Of a stretch of DNA of 64,000 nucleotides, positions 10,482-21,817 are shown in pieces (position 1 is the stretch's first letter; every line of letters starts with the position of its first letter). Location: positions 1,302,001-1,366,000 of the forward strand of contig CM057062.1 in NCBI GenBank assembly GCA_029945375.1. The letters are read 5' to 3'. The notes under the pieces are model-generated. The model saw nothing but the letters and a program-made list of their open reading frames with translations. It had not been told where the DNA came from and ran no database searches. A program made the position numbers and the translations under genes. Source of the DNA: Agaricus subrufescens. Taxonomy: Eukaryota > Basidiomycota > Agaricomycetes > Agaricales > Agaricaceae.

Positions 10482-12006
10482 ATGGATCCCCCCGACTACA
10501 CCATGGAGGAATTTTCGGACCTCAGAGCGAACCTTGCTCTTGCTCTTCGCATGACAGAACAAGAAGCCGCTGAGCACCTCTCCTTGTCCTGGAGGCAGAA
10601 GCATGGTGAGGTTCCACAACAAGATCCCCAAGGTCAGCAACAGGGGGGGGGGCCAAACCAGCAGCAGGATGGTCCCCGTGCCAACCAACCACTCAACGAT
10701 GCCATGGCACAGGGGGCAGCTCCCACCCCTCCTCCTGCTCCCCTCCCTATGACCGTCAAAAAGAAGAACTTCCCTCAGTTCCACGGTGGAACAGCTATAG
10801 TCACCAACAAGAAGTTGGACCCTTCTGAGCACGCACTCAAGAAGTTAAGAGCTTTTGACTACATTGAGCTCTGGTACTTCACACCTCAAGGGCGCAAAGC
10901 CACCACGGCCCATGCCATTGCTCTCCAAACCGAATCCTTTCTCCTCACTCCTTCTGATGAAAGTTTATCCCTGCTCCCCTTGAGAAACCCTCAGCCCACC
11001 AAGGGCAGCATCATACGTGACGAACACCTCTCATACCACGAGATGAGCATAGGCAAAAACGGACTCATCACTGCCATGGAAAAATGCAGATGGGAACAGC
11101 GCACCATTCGTAAATTCATGAACTTCTACCTCTTGCTAGACACACACGACATCAGGGATGAGCTGCAAGGTGACCAAGCCTTGGTCATTTATCAAGCCCA
11201 GGCTCGTAGAGAATGGCATGACACGATCGACTGCGGCTGTGTCACCTTTGACATCTCCATCATCAACCAGCAGCGTCTCAGAAAGATTGCTGACTCCATC
11301 CGAGCTGGCACCCATGACCGGCTAATCAGCTCCCACAATCAGCTAATCAATGTGAGTCTTACAGTTGCATCACATTCATCTTTTGCTCATTTATCACCTT
11401 TCCTTAACCATTTTCACCCCACACTGTCTGCACTGTGCCCCACTGTGCCCCACCCTGCCCTGCCCCTCCCTGCCCCACCTTACAATCTAAACAATCCTTG
11501 GACAAACTACATTCACCTCTGGCCCCTTCTTTCTTGCATTGGCCCCCATCCTATAAAATAGGACCTCACTCGCATTGCTCACCCCACATGAGCACAGAGC
11601 CGCCAAAAGCGCAACTCCACTTGTCACTGGTGCTCCCCTTCCCCCCATCCCCCCTCTGCAAAGCAAAAGCGCAGCCCCTCCCCCCCTTCCTACTCCAATG
11701 ATGGGGAAGGAAAGCCTCGCCGAAAGAAGCCTTTTCCGGCCTCAGCCTCTTCCCACTCCGACCTCAAATCAGTCTGCCCAATGTGCCTCGGCCGTCGACT
11801 GCACAATGTGGCCAACTGCAGGGCCTCCCTCCAGTGGGATGAGCTCGAACCCAACAGGTGCTCACGCACCTCCAAAGGCCACTTACGAGACCCCAATGGC
11901 ACAGTCCTTTGCACCGACTGGCAGAAGCCCTGAAGCTGCCATGACAGCTCCCCCGCACACGTCTCCAAGCACCGCTGTTCAGGATGTGGGGGGTCAGACC
12001 ATGGCG
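10482..12006 (+). pseudogene. DIRS-like element ORF1 (gag-like, zinc-binding)
   Basis: Starts at ATG 10482 with an acidic helical N-terminus, a Gln/Pro-rich linker and a domain containing FDYIELWYFTPQG, then a helical part to about 11350. A GTGAGT donor at 11352 suggests an intron through the pyrimidine-rich stretch to about 11.6 kb. The frame then continues with CPMC...H...C and CSGCGG zinc-binding clusters (about 11780-11995). This second part has an in-frame TGA near 11932. I infer a nucleocapsid-like role from position and the Cys/His clusters. Confidence 0.65.
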
Positions 12007-13437
12007 CTCAGAAATGCCCTCTCGTACAGAAAGCTTGAGCCACTCACCCCATACTGTGTAGCTGAATGGCGCCATCTCCTCACATCGTCCAATCTCTCTC
12101 ACAGATACCCTGATATTATCCCCATGTTAAGTACAGGTTTTAAAGCTGGTGTCCCACCCATCTCAGTATCGTACACACTGTCAAATAATGCCTCCACAGT
12201 GGAACATTATAATTTGTTTCATAATATCATTGATTTAGAATTCCAAAGAGGCAGGTATATTGGCCCCGCCTCTAAGTCACAAATAGAAATCCTGCTAGGC
12301 CCCTTCCAGACATCCCCTCTCAGCGTCATCCCCAAACCAAATAAACCAGGCAAGTATCGCCTAATCCAAAACCTCTCCCACCCCCACTATCCAATCAGGA
12401 CCATTTCCTCCATTAACCATCACATTGAATTGTCCTTCTACCCCTGCACATGGGGAACCTTCAATACCATCTCACTCATCATAGAACAGCTTCCTCCAGG
12501 CTCCGAAGCAGTGGTACGGGATGTCAAAGAGGCTTACCACACTATTCCTCTCCACCACTCCCAATGGCCAGGCATGGTCATCAAACTCCAAGGAAGTGAT
12601 CGTTATGCCATAGACACACAGAACGCCTTCAGTCTAGCCTCAGGCGCAGGCATCTATGGAAGGGTGGCAGATGCTGGGGCCAATATTATGAGAGCCCAAG
12701 GCCTCAGACCCATTTCCAAATGGGTCGACGATCACATCTTTTTCCACATCCCCCAAGTTCATTTAGTGGAATACAATAACACAAGGCACACCAAAGCATG
12801 CACAATCCACCACAATGGAGGGCAGTTGCACACCAAAGGGCGCCTATGGTTCAAGGGTAACTTATGTGAGGGTGGCAAAGTTGAAGAATATGACAAAGAC
12901 CATTCAGCACCCATTAAAGATCTCACCAAGAGATCTCCATGCTCTCCCCACGATGCACTCTTCACATATTCAATGCAGGACATAGACAATATCTCCTCAC
13001 AACTAGGCATCCCATGGGAGCGAGAAAAAGACTCCCCATTTGCCACAACATGCACCTTCATAGGGTTATACTGGGATCTCGCTGACCAAACAGTATCAAT
13101 CCCAGATACCAAGCAAAAAAAGTACATAAACACAATTCATCACTGGAATTCATCCCACACCCACACTAAAAAAGAAGCCAAAAAACTACATGGCAAACTC
13201 CTGCATGCCTCCCTTGTAGTAACACATGGCAGACCTTTTTTAACAAGCATCGAGGCCTTCCTCGGCATCTTCCACAATACCCCTTTTAAACCCTGTACCC
13301 CCCCCAACTCCCTCTACAACAATCTCCTCTGGTGGTTAAAAACCTTGGAAGACCCCAATGTATGGAGAGCAATATGCCTGGATACTCATCCCAGGTTGGA
13401 ACACCCAGGACTCAGGAAGAGACATCGGCTGGGCTGA
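12007..13437 (+). pseudogene. DIRS-like element reverse transcriptase
   Basis: The frame is open from 11575, but RT homology starts near 12050. Visible blocks are SVIPKPNKPGKYRLIQNLSH (fingers), VVRDVKEAYHTIPL (first catalytic Asp), a hydrophobic block with SGAGIYGRVADAGANI, and WVDDH (the YxDD-type box) near 12725. It converts element RNA to DNA. The frame is lost near 13,430 at the join to RNase H, where homologues continue without a break, suggesting a small deletion. Confidence 0.8.
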
Positions 13438-13906
13438 GGCCGTTGGCTTCCTCTTCCTGGCTACAACTGTGGCCAACCAATTCCCAAGAGGAGGCCACTA
13501 CCGACTCCATGGTGACAACATGGGGGTGGTTGAAGGATGGTGGAAGGGTCGCAGCTGCAACAGAGCCACAAATGAAATCTTCAAGTTGGTTAACCAGATC
13601 ACCACCGACTCAAACTCCTACTTCTACACAAAATATGTTCCCACCAAACTCAACCCTGCTGATGACCCCTCTCGAGGTATCTATGGCCCCACCTCCCACC
13701 TCCTTCCCCCAGTACCCATACCAAAAGACCTCCGCAAGTTCATCGTGGATTTCAATCACCCACTCCTCCCAGTCAAACAAAAAATGGCCAGAGAGGGCAC
13801 CCTCCCCACTGCAAGACCAAAGCCACCCCGGCCTCTCCCTCACGCCACTTCCACCACCTCCCTCGAGCATCAAACACTCAACATCCACACCTACCCAAGC
13901 CCATAA
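13398..13906 (+). pseudogene. DIRS-like element RNase H
   Basis: In the next frame after RT. The conserved stretch GRDIGWAEAVGF, a helix, LHGDNMGVV and LNPADDPSRG are typical of the RNase H of DIRS-type elements. The N-terminal strands are missing or in another frame, so the domain is broken at its start. Confidence 0.7.
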
Positions 13907-13919
13907 TACTAATGCACTA

Positions 13920-15089
13920 AAGTTCAATGCACCACTGTGCAAATCTATTTCACAAGTCCCCCCGCTCCCACCTCCCTACAAGTCATCACTTGCACCCAGA
14001 CCATCTCTCCTCAGACCTCACGTGTTAGCGAAGCAGAGGATATCCTGCTGGACTCCTGCATCCCCATCTCAACTCAATCCACTTGACGAAGACACTAGAG
14101 TCAGACAAGTGCTAGAGGCAGGGTGGGACGACTCCACCCTCACCACATATGGCTCTGGCCTCCTCACATTTCATGTCTTCTGCGACCACAAAGGGATTTC
14201 CAAGACCGATCGGACCCCCATCCCTCCCAATCGGCTCTCCATTTTCATTGCCGCACTAGCTGGCACATACTCTCATTCAACTATCGTGAACTACATAGCC
14301 GGTCTCAAGGCCTGGCACATTCTAAACAAGCTGGAATGGCGTACTAATGATGAAGAAGTGAGAATTCTACTCAGAGCAGCACAAAAGACTTCACCTCCAT
14401 CAGCCAAGAAGCCAAAGCAAACTCCCTTCACCATAGACATCATCTCCACCCTTTACACTGCCCTAGACCCAAAAAACCCCATTCACATCACCTTCTATGC
14501 CTGCCTCACCACTGCTTTCTATGCCATGGCAAGGCTCGGAGAATTCACCATCCCCAACCTCTCATCATTTGACCCCTCACATCACCCGACTCATGCCAAC
14601 CTTGAAACCATTTTCGACCGAAACAATACAGCCACAACCATCCTACACCTCCCAAAAACAAAAACAGTTCCCAGTGGCGAGGATGTATACTGGAATAGCC
14701 AAGAAGGTGTCTCAGATCCAGTAGCCACACTAGAAAAACACCTGTCCATCAACGATCCGCCCCTGGATGCTCATATATTTGCATACCCTCACAACAACAT
14801 TTTTCGCCCACTCACCAAGAGGAACTTCCTCTTTGCAATCAATACAGCAGCCAAGCAAGCTGGCCTAGACACCCTCCAAGGTCATGGAATCCACATTGGC
14901 TCCATCCTTGAATACCTATTATGTGGCTTGTCATTTGAGGCAATGAAGACAAAGGGACGTTGGGCTAGCGAGGCATCTACAGTATACGTTACTTGCCATG
15001 CCAAGATTTTAGCACAGCACACACACCTTGGAAACTCACAGCACTCACTCGGCTCACAACCCTCCATCTCTAGAGCCAGGAGAAGGTGA
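13920..15089 (+). pseudogene. DIRS-like element tyrosine recombinase, catalytic Arg lost
   Basis: A long open frame ending at 15089. It has an N-terminal SAM-like helical domain (STLTTYGSGLLTFHVFC) and a catalytic domain. The first catalytic Arg is in MARLGEF. The conserved HxxR box reads HGIH, with His in place of the second Arg. The nucleophile Tyr is probably in VYVTCHA, where relatives have an Arg-rich sequence. The nearby LLCGL also has Cys where relatives usually have Arg. Both changes fit CGN to CAN or TGN transitions. The enzyme would integrate the element DNA circle; this copy is unlikely to be active. Confidence 0.82.
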
Positions 15090-15362
15090 AACCAATCCAT
15101 CCAACTCTAACCAAGCTTCCCTCATCCCTCCTAATTGGTAAGGGGCATCTCTCGCAGGCTCCATGCATCAGGACTAATCATCTGGGTAGCAGCCTGCTTC
15201 AGTGATGCTGCCAAGGGCGGACAGGGAAGCCTTTTCAAAGGGCTTTCACCCAATTCCGCTCCCTGCATTCTCTCCTAGCTGCATCAGCATATCATCGTGC
15301 TCCTTAGCATTAGATACCAATGTACATACCTTGATCTCGTCTCTCCATCACATACCATCTCG

Positions 15363-15584
15363 TGCTCAGACAAGTTTGGCAAAGAGACAGCACATGGCCC
15401 GGAACACTACATACATTCTATTTTGGACCACAAAAAAAGTGGGCACGGTTTTTGCTTCCTGGTCAAATGGGAGGGATTCCCCGATAGCCACAATGAGTGG
15501 TTAACCTTCTCAGCATTGAAACACACTGTGGCGCTGGAACAATATTTGAAATACAATGGGCCACTCTCTGTTAATACTGACTAA
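15363..15584 (+). pseudogene. Gypsy integrase C-terminal chromodomain, detached
   Basis: Encodes EHYIHSILDHKK, FLVKWEGFP and a C-terminal helix VALEQYLKYN, the signature of a chromodomain (aromatic cage, KWxGxP, terminal helix). In chromoviruses it ends the integrase and directs insertion to particular chromatin. Here it is ~5 kb from integrase because of the nested element. It ends at TAA, 24 bp before the 3' LTR. Confidence 0.85.
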
Positions 15585-15593
15585 AAATTTTTT

Positions 15594-15607
15594 AAAGAGG
15601 GGAAGAG
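15594..15607 (+). other. Polypurine tract of the Gypsy element
   Basis: The purine run AAAGAGGGGAAGAG directly abuts the 3' LTR. It is the expected primer for plus-strand DNA synthesis and fixes the LTR boundary at 15608. Confidence 0.85.
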
Positions 15608-15834
15608 TGTAAGCCCCAGCTTACAACGTCATCACACTATTATTAGACAGATATAAAGACTGGCGTACATATAGTGCTTCTTCCTTCTTCCCATTACTTC
15701 TGTTATAACCTCCATACTTGATATGTGTATCCTTCTCCTTCTATGTTCTTGAATACACAACTTGGAAATACTCCTTTTACGTGTGATAGTGAGTTATCTA
15801 AACGATTACATTCAGTGTCCCCATGAGGGTTCCA
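15608..15834 (+). repeat. 3' LTR of the Gypsy element
   Basis: 227 bp, TGTAAGCC...GGGTTCCA. Compared with the 5' LTR there are seven differences, all transitions, five of them compatible with CpG decay. TAAGC follows at 15835-15839. Confidence 0.95.
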
Positions 15835-16995
15835 TAAGCAGTGCTTTGGTCAAGATGGAGTAGTGCCATTGTATTGGACAGTACTCCTTCGGGTATTTGC
15901 ATCATGAGCAGTTTATAAAGTTGGTCCAAGGCTGAAAAAGGACTTTTGGTTGTTGGCAAGTCCATCTGTGATACTGCTTTCAACCACTCTTCAAGTCCAA
16001 CTCTCCCACTGCCAAGCCCATCAATATATCGGATAGCGGTAGCAGCGTAGACAAATAACCCCGCTGATTGAGAGACAAGGCAATAAATATTGTACTTGGC
16101 ATGGATGACTTTGAAGCTACTACAAAAATATGTTTCCATGTCATTCTTGGCATTACCAGAGAGTGTGAGTGACGACTTCCAAGTAATGTGCGTTGCAATC
16201 TCGGATGAGAAGGCGGAGGTAATGGGAGGTTCCAGGCGACTGAAGAATGCCCACACAAATGGTGTGGTCTGCTCGTGTATGGAAGTAGTGATGAGGTTTA
16301 TAATTTGAAGCTGCGCATTTACTGTGGCACATTCATCAAGACCATCAACAACAATGACCAGATCTGCTTCTATGTTGTGGCCATTAATGCTTGGCTGCAG
16401 CAGAGGTTTGACCAAGAGCTCCAGGAATTGGATATCCATCGCCTTCTCAAGCACGAGAGGATCATCTAGGATGACAGCGTCAATGCAGTTGCAGTAAGCT
16501 GTGTATCGGGTTGTGAGTTGGTAGGCAATGGTAGGAATGAATTTTTTGGGGTCGTTCCATTGACCAGGGTGGTAGAAGAAAAATGATGTGCCAAGGTTAC
16601 CAGTAGTCTTGAGCTTATATGCACAAGTCCAGGCAATGGCCGACTTGCCCATGCCCGCTGGACCAGTCATCAAGCAGGCCCATTTCTCTGTTTCCAACTC
16701 TCTTCTGCCCCAGCTAGTGATGTCATGAATGTAGTCTTCTCGAGTTTTGGGGTGGCACCCAAGATCACCACATGCATCGGAGTTGTGGATTGCTTCACAT
16801 TGAATAGAATTGAGTAATAGTTTAATGCCTTTTCCTTTCCCTTTACATATGCAAACCCTCATCAACATGGGCCACGTTTGGTGGAAGGTACTCACTAGGA
16901 TTAGGTCCAATATTGATGACATTGCTAGATCCATTTACATCAATAAAAGTACTGTCTTTCACAGTAGCACCCTCAGAGTGTTGAAGGATTTGCAT
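15835..16995 (-). pseudogene. NACHT gene A, 5' part (separated by the Gypsy insertion)
   Basis: A STAND-type NACHT ATPase, truncated by the element. Exon 1 (16995-16896, exactly 100 nt as in copy B) encodes a short N-terminal peptide with the motif HSEGATV...TF..V.GSSNVIN. A 55-nt intron (16895-16841) follows. Exon 2 (from 16840) has Walker A GPAGMGKSAIA, Walker B LVIVVDGLDECA and a sensor region (FSRLEPPIT). The frame is open up to the insertion at about MALLHLDQSTAY. It continues at 4691 on the other side. Family knowledge: such proteins are signal-transducing NTPases of fungal non-self recognition. Confidence 0.88.
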
Positions 16996-17710
16996 TGGGA
17001 AGTTGAACGCTACCTGCCACTAGTGGCAGTGGCAATTTGAGTCGAAGGCTTAATGTCAACTTCAGCACTTTTGAAGTTCTGGACAGATTGATGCCCTGAA
17101 CTTGCAAATGGAAGCCTGTCAACACACCCAATAGGTGCTGTTGTAACTTCCACTGCTACCCTTTGGTCAAGCTATCGTCTTTGAGCAATATTAGCATAGA
17201 AATACAAGGAACCTGCATCAGCCTCTTTCTACGCATCTAGTACAGTTCAGGCTGATCAAGGTGTTTGGGAACCTGTTTGGGAACCAGATAACATATCTGA
17301 ACCTGGAAAGGATATAAAACCACTGACCTGCTACATATGTCTTGTAACCAACCTCTAAATTTGTGGTATTTGCCTCGATCAACTGATGGCATGAATCAGG
17401 TTGTTTTGCCTTCAGGCCAAAAGCAATAAAGTGAGATAGGGGTATGGAAATTAGAAAGCAATAACTAGAAAGCTAGCTGCCTGGAAGGCTCCTACCCAGC
17501 CAACTCACGTGCGTACGTCCTATAGCAGACTTGACCAAACATGAACAAAGTAGGGGTTTGCTCATGCAGTGAGAGGCTGGCACCAATTATCATTCGGCCA
17601 TCACCGATGATTACATTAGCTACTCAATTGCATGAGAAAATACAGTCAATTAGCATTTTGAAAGATATTATCTAATAATCAATTGTCATGCTACTGTCCA
17701 TCATTTCCTG
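16996..17710. other. Spacer upstream of NACHT A
   Basis: No gene is supported. A TATAAAA-like box (GGATATAAAACC near 17310) is present. Bases 17461-17580 contain a segment shared in opposite orientation with 31,930-32,015, listed separately. The part nearest the NACHT start resembles the upstream region of NACHT B. Confidence 0.5.
17464..17580 (-). repeat. Dispersed repeat near NACHT A, copy 1
   Basis: About 100 bp whose reverse complement matches 31,930-32,015. The best block is GGACGTACGCACGTGAG, followed by GGCTGGGTAGGAGCC. The two copies lie upstream of the two NACHT genes in opposite orientation relative to those genes. One copy has a small insertion relative to the other (between TTTGTTC and TAGGACG). 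Confidence 0.7.
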
Positions 17711-20062
17711 ATGCCTGCTAGCACTGCCTCATCATCGCACATCTCTGCCTCGGGTTCTGATTGGACCAATGAGGAAATAATAAATTTAGTACAGCAACGG
17801 TTCGGTAAGTGACCGTGTTGGTATCAAATTCAAGTAGCCAAAGCCTTCTACCACGGATGCGATGTTGTTGGCTGTGCACCTACCGGCGCAGGAAAGACCC
17901 TATCATTCTGGATGCCCCTCCTCATGGCCCAAGCATGTGGCCATAAGAAGATCCTATTTGTTGTCAGCCCATTAAACGTGCTTGCAAAACAAAATGTAGA
18001 TACGCTGGTGCATGTAGGGATTCCGGCTGTTGCAGTAGCAGCTGAGAATGCAACTGCGGACACATTCAAGGTCAGTAAATGTTGGATTCCACTCGACAAT
18101 GCTCACCTGAAAAGATCCAGGACATAGAAAGCGGCAAATACGAAGTTGTGGTCACAAACCCGGAGATTCTCATGAGCAGTCAAGAACTCCGGGCACTGTG
18201 GAATACCCCCTCCTTCACACGTTGACTTCTAGGTTTTGTTTTCGATGAGGCACACTGCATTGCGCAGTGGGGGCACTTTCGCAAGCAATACCTGACTGTT
18301 GGTGCAATACAATCCCTCATCTCTGACTCTTTTCCTGTCTACGTGGCCTCTGCGACTCTCCCCCCACCTCTCATAACCGAAATTTGGAAGTTATTGCATA
18401 TGAACAGCCAGAACACCGATGAAATTCTCTGCCCAAATGATCACCCAGACATCGCATTAATGGTTCGACTGCTTGCTAGCCCAATATCATCCTATCAGGA
18501 CCTTGCATTCTTGATCCCGTATAATTGGGAAATGGGTATGGAGAGGCTGAAGAAGTTCTTGGTTTTCTTCGACAACATAAAGGAAGCAGAGGAGGCAAAA
18601 CACTACTTTCATCAAAGGCTCCGTGCACAACACCACACAAGGATCACGTGGTTCCATTCAACAATGAGTCAAAAGTATTGTGAGGACAAAGTACAAGAAT
18701 TTTGATGAGGGGATCTCTGGGGGCTTTTTTGCACAGATGAATTCGGATTGGTAAGTCACCGAACTACAACAATCAGTGCAATAATATCACTGACCATTTC
18801 AGGGAATGGACATTGGAGACGTTGAGGTCGTTGTCCAATACAAGGCAACATGCGACCTCAACACACTCTGGCAACACTTTGGTTGTGCAGCCCGCAGCGC
18901 AGAAACTCGTGGAGTAGGTATCCTTCTGGTGGAAAAGAAGGACACCGTGACAGGATGCAAAGGAGTAACGAGTGGGTCAAAGAGAAACTCAGGGGACTCA
19001 CAAAGAGGGCGTCGAACACAGCAGAAGCAATCGACAGCTGGCAATCAAAATCCCATGGATGTTGACACAACCTGTCAACTGACAACATCAACTGAATCTC
19101 CGCTATCTAATCTTGCTACCTGGTCACACTGACATCAAATTCAGTATGGACACCCTGAGATAGCATGCTATGATCCCAAGAACACGAAAAAAGGCAGAGC
19201 ACCTGGTGTGCAGCCGGGGACAGCAATGGATGATTATATCAATCTGCCATCGTTTGTTCCCTGTCATTGCCTTGTGCCTCAGATGTATTTTGCTAATGCT
19301 GCACGAAGTATGTGGTTATCTTGTTTCTCATGTAATGTCAACCGTGTGACCATGTATAGTTAGCGACAGTCATATCCATTGTGACCCTGCAGCGGTCATG
19401 GGATGTGAGCGGTGCAAACTGGCCCCTCTCACTGCATGTTGTGACAAATGTAACCCAGACGCTTTTGTCGACTTCAACATCCCTCCCCCCCAAAAGCTGA
19501 CCATTCCCCAACGTTCTATTCTCACCTCTATGTCTACTCCCAGTCCCAAGCATGCAGCTCTCAGAGAAATGCTTTACAAATGGCGCTACAGTCAGGCTGT
19601 CACTCATTTTGGTGAAGGGCTTGTGCATCAAATGGGACTGCACATTTTTATGGCGGATGAGGTTATAGAGCGGGTGATGGCCTGCTGGACACTCCATAAA
19701 ATCACTAATGTATCTCACCTTCGCAGGGAAACAACTTGGCCTCAAGAATCCATCAACACTTATGGTCAAGCTCTTCTGGACATACTTGCTGCTCATCCTC
19801 CCTTCGAGAAGCCCTCCCCTCTTGCCTCTCTCTGTTCTCCACCTGTTGCTGATAGTCTTTCGTCCGAAACTGCGGCCAGCTTACTTGCTGGAGCTCACGT
19901 GATGCATTCAGAGGTGCCTATGGTACCAGAAAACCCAATGTCAAAGCCTGACATGCCCCCTGTGCCAACGAACTCAGTACCACAACTCAACGTTCCACAG
20001 TGTCACCCATGCGCGCTGAATCACTGCTGGGGGTGTGGGCAAACTGAGCACAATTGTGTGTT
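17711..20062 (+). pseudogene. RecQ-like DEAD/DEAH helicase, decayed
   Basis: Resembles the multicopy RecQ-like helicases of mushrooms. ATG 17711, Walker A APTGAGKTLSFW, an intron at 18071-18120, DEAH box FDEAHCIAQWG, a SAT-like ASATLPP, helicase C motifs (FLVFFDN, WFHSTMS), an intron at 18751-18802, and GMDIGDVEVVVQ with an Arg-finger region (HFGCAARSAE). A Cys-rich C-terminal region follows after another intron near 19.3 kb (CERCK...CCDKC). In-frame TGA stops occur near 17815, near 18225 and as a pair near 18704-18709. At these places relatives, as I recall them, often have Arg, so CGA to TGA is likely. It is a pseudogene. Confidence 0.8.
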
Positions 20063-20204
20063 GATGGTGTCATTTTATATCATTATATTTAACTGAATCC
20101 AGGTTTTGGAAATGATGTCGGTGAATAGTTCCTGTAGGAAAATCTGAAAGAGGAACATCTTTAGCTGTAGCAACTAAAGAGATAGCCTCTTTCAAGCAAC
20201 GATC

Positions 20205-21340
20205 TCAGTGATGAAGCAAGTTTGCAGTCTCGACATTTGCAAACATTGCCTTGATTGTATTCATGACAGGAAGAATGGTAAACTGAGTAGCTGGCTTGTT
20301 TGGGGATATGTAACAGGCAGTACCACAAGTTGTCTTCCCTTTTTTCACAAAAGGGCATGAGTTAAGACCAGCATAAGATCCAGTATAGGCAATACAGCTG
20401 TTTGGGCACATATCGATAGAATGGGGATGTAGTTGTGTCAATTCTTTGGCAAGGGACTGAGCTCGGTAGAGTGACAAAACTTTCGGTTCATCACCAAGCA
20501 CATCTTGGAAAACTCTCTGATGTGCTTCATAAGCAGCAATGGTCCCATTAGAGTTTTGCCAAGCCATATAATGCTTTAGTGTAATACGTTCAGACTGATC
20601 TAGCTCTCGGGGTGTGAAAGGTGTGTTTGGTGGATTTTCGGGTAGAGTGTAATCGCCTTCAAACAAATTCAATACTTGAAAACATTTCTTTAAATACAAT
20701 ACTCACCTAAAAGGTCATTCCAAAGTTTGACAAGCTCTGGAATATCATCTGCGCACATAACCTCACTAGAGTCTGAAGATGAATCAACATCCATCCTGTT
20801 TTCATCATCAGATACCCGAGAATATATGCTAGAGCTGCCTTTGCTCTCGCTTTTTGGATCCTCGGAGTCACTATCTTCACCCCAAGTATCAGCCTCGGAT
20901 ATAGAGTTGGGGGCATTGAATGGAAGAGATGGAGTAAAGTTGTCTGGAATGTCTGAACCCATGAGTTCAAGTGGTGAATCTGAGTTGTCGAAGATGCCTG
21001 GGCCTGCAAGATTGAGAGACTGACCAGTATCGTCGATATCATCAAGGGCCAGGGGTATAGGATCAGGAGATGGACTGAGGTGGTAACCAAGAGCCTGGGT
21101 ATCTGAGCTGGTGAAATTGTGTGCGGAGGTGGAAGCAGGGATGCTCTGGTCAGACTCGTCTTCAACGAGCTCAGAATTCAAAGATTGCAGTGTCTTTATA
21201 ATTGCTTGTTGTATAAACTCCATGTCTCGTGGGTCTATTGATTGCTCCAAGTAGTCTTCATCCTTTTTCAGATGCTTTCGGACTGTTCGAGGAAGGTATT
21301 CCTTCCTGCCTTCACACTTAGTACAGTAGCAGTAGATCAT
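20205..21340 (-). pseudogene. Tnp2/CACTA transposase, N-terminal fragment
   Basis: Exon 1 begins at ATG 21340 with a CxC...C-type start (IYCYCTKCEGRK), then a long acidic Ser/Asp-rich linker, ending near 20709 at a GTGAGT donor. After a ~50-nt intron, exon 2 has MCPNSCIAYTG, the hallmark upstream of the catalytic core in fungal Tnp2 (En/Spm, CACTA) proteins. The frame ends near 20205, before any DDE core, so only the N-terminal third remains. No terminal inverted repeats were found. It lies head to head with the next gene, 478 bp apart. Confidence 0.7.
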
Positions 21341-21817
21341 GGTGGTGGACTGGGTGAGGAATGGATGTGTGAGAACCCACACTGCCTTGTTCTATTGTTT
21401 ATCATAATAACACCGCAAATGTCGAATGTCGAACGCATGTTGATCAACTGATTACTTAATCACCACAAAGTGGTTGTTGCACATCGCAAGGTTACCCGCA
21501 CATTGTTTGACTTTCAAAGTCCATTTGTCTGGCACACGGCCAGTACCTGGGCTGTGGTCATGTCGCGCTTTTGTGGTGAGTTCACCAGGATCTGTGTATT
21601 AGTCTGCGCAGAATCAGCTGATAAGTATAACCCCATAGCCAACTCCACAAATGGCCTTGACAGCGGCATAATGGTGTTGGCAACCCCACGCAAAGGCCCT
21701 CTGCTATTCCTTGACTCTGCTAGCAGCGGTAGCACAAGCTTCTGCTCACCTGATGACCACATCATCATCCTCTCCCCCTCTCACACAAATCAATTCTCAA
21801 CCATCGGCAGCATCAAC

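Larger units (their letters stand above)
10300..15290 (+). mobile_element. DIRS-like tyrosine-recombinase retroelement, nested
   Basis: A second retroelement lies between the integrase and chromodomain of the Gypsy element, same orientation. It has a gag-like ORF with zinc-binding motifs, a reverse transcriptase, RNase H and a tyrosine recombinase. That set and order is diagnostic of YR retrotransposons (DIRS/Ngaro group). The ends are approximate: I found no target duplication (none expected for this class) and could not identify the terminal repeats. Frames are broken, so the copy is inactive. GC content and codon use differ visibly from the AT-richer Gypsy element around it. Confidence 0.82.
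4692..15834 (+). mobile_element. Ty3/Gypsy chromovirus, rearranged, with nested DIRS-like element
   Basis: An 11,143-bp LTR retrotransposon with matching 227-bp LTRs, 5-bp target duplications, gag with a zinc knuckle, aspartic protease, reverse transcriptase, RNase H, integrase (zinc finger and catalytic core) and C-terminal chromodomain, then a polypurine tract. The chromodomain places it among chromoviruses. It is not autonomous: gag has stops, the RT block is inverted, part of RNase H is duplicated, and a ~5-kb DIRS-like element separates integrase from chromodomain. It lies in the opposite orientation to its NACHT host gene. The LTRs differ at 7 of 227 positions, all transitions. Confidence 0.93.

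Noticed and set aside
4692..15834. Classical RIP as in ascomycetes
   Set aside because: The differences are concentrated at CpG, not CpA, and the number is small; methyl-CpG decay fits better.
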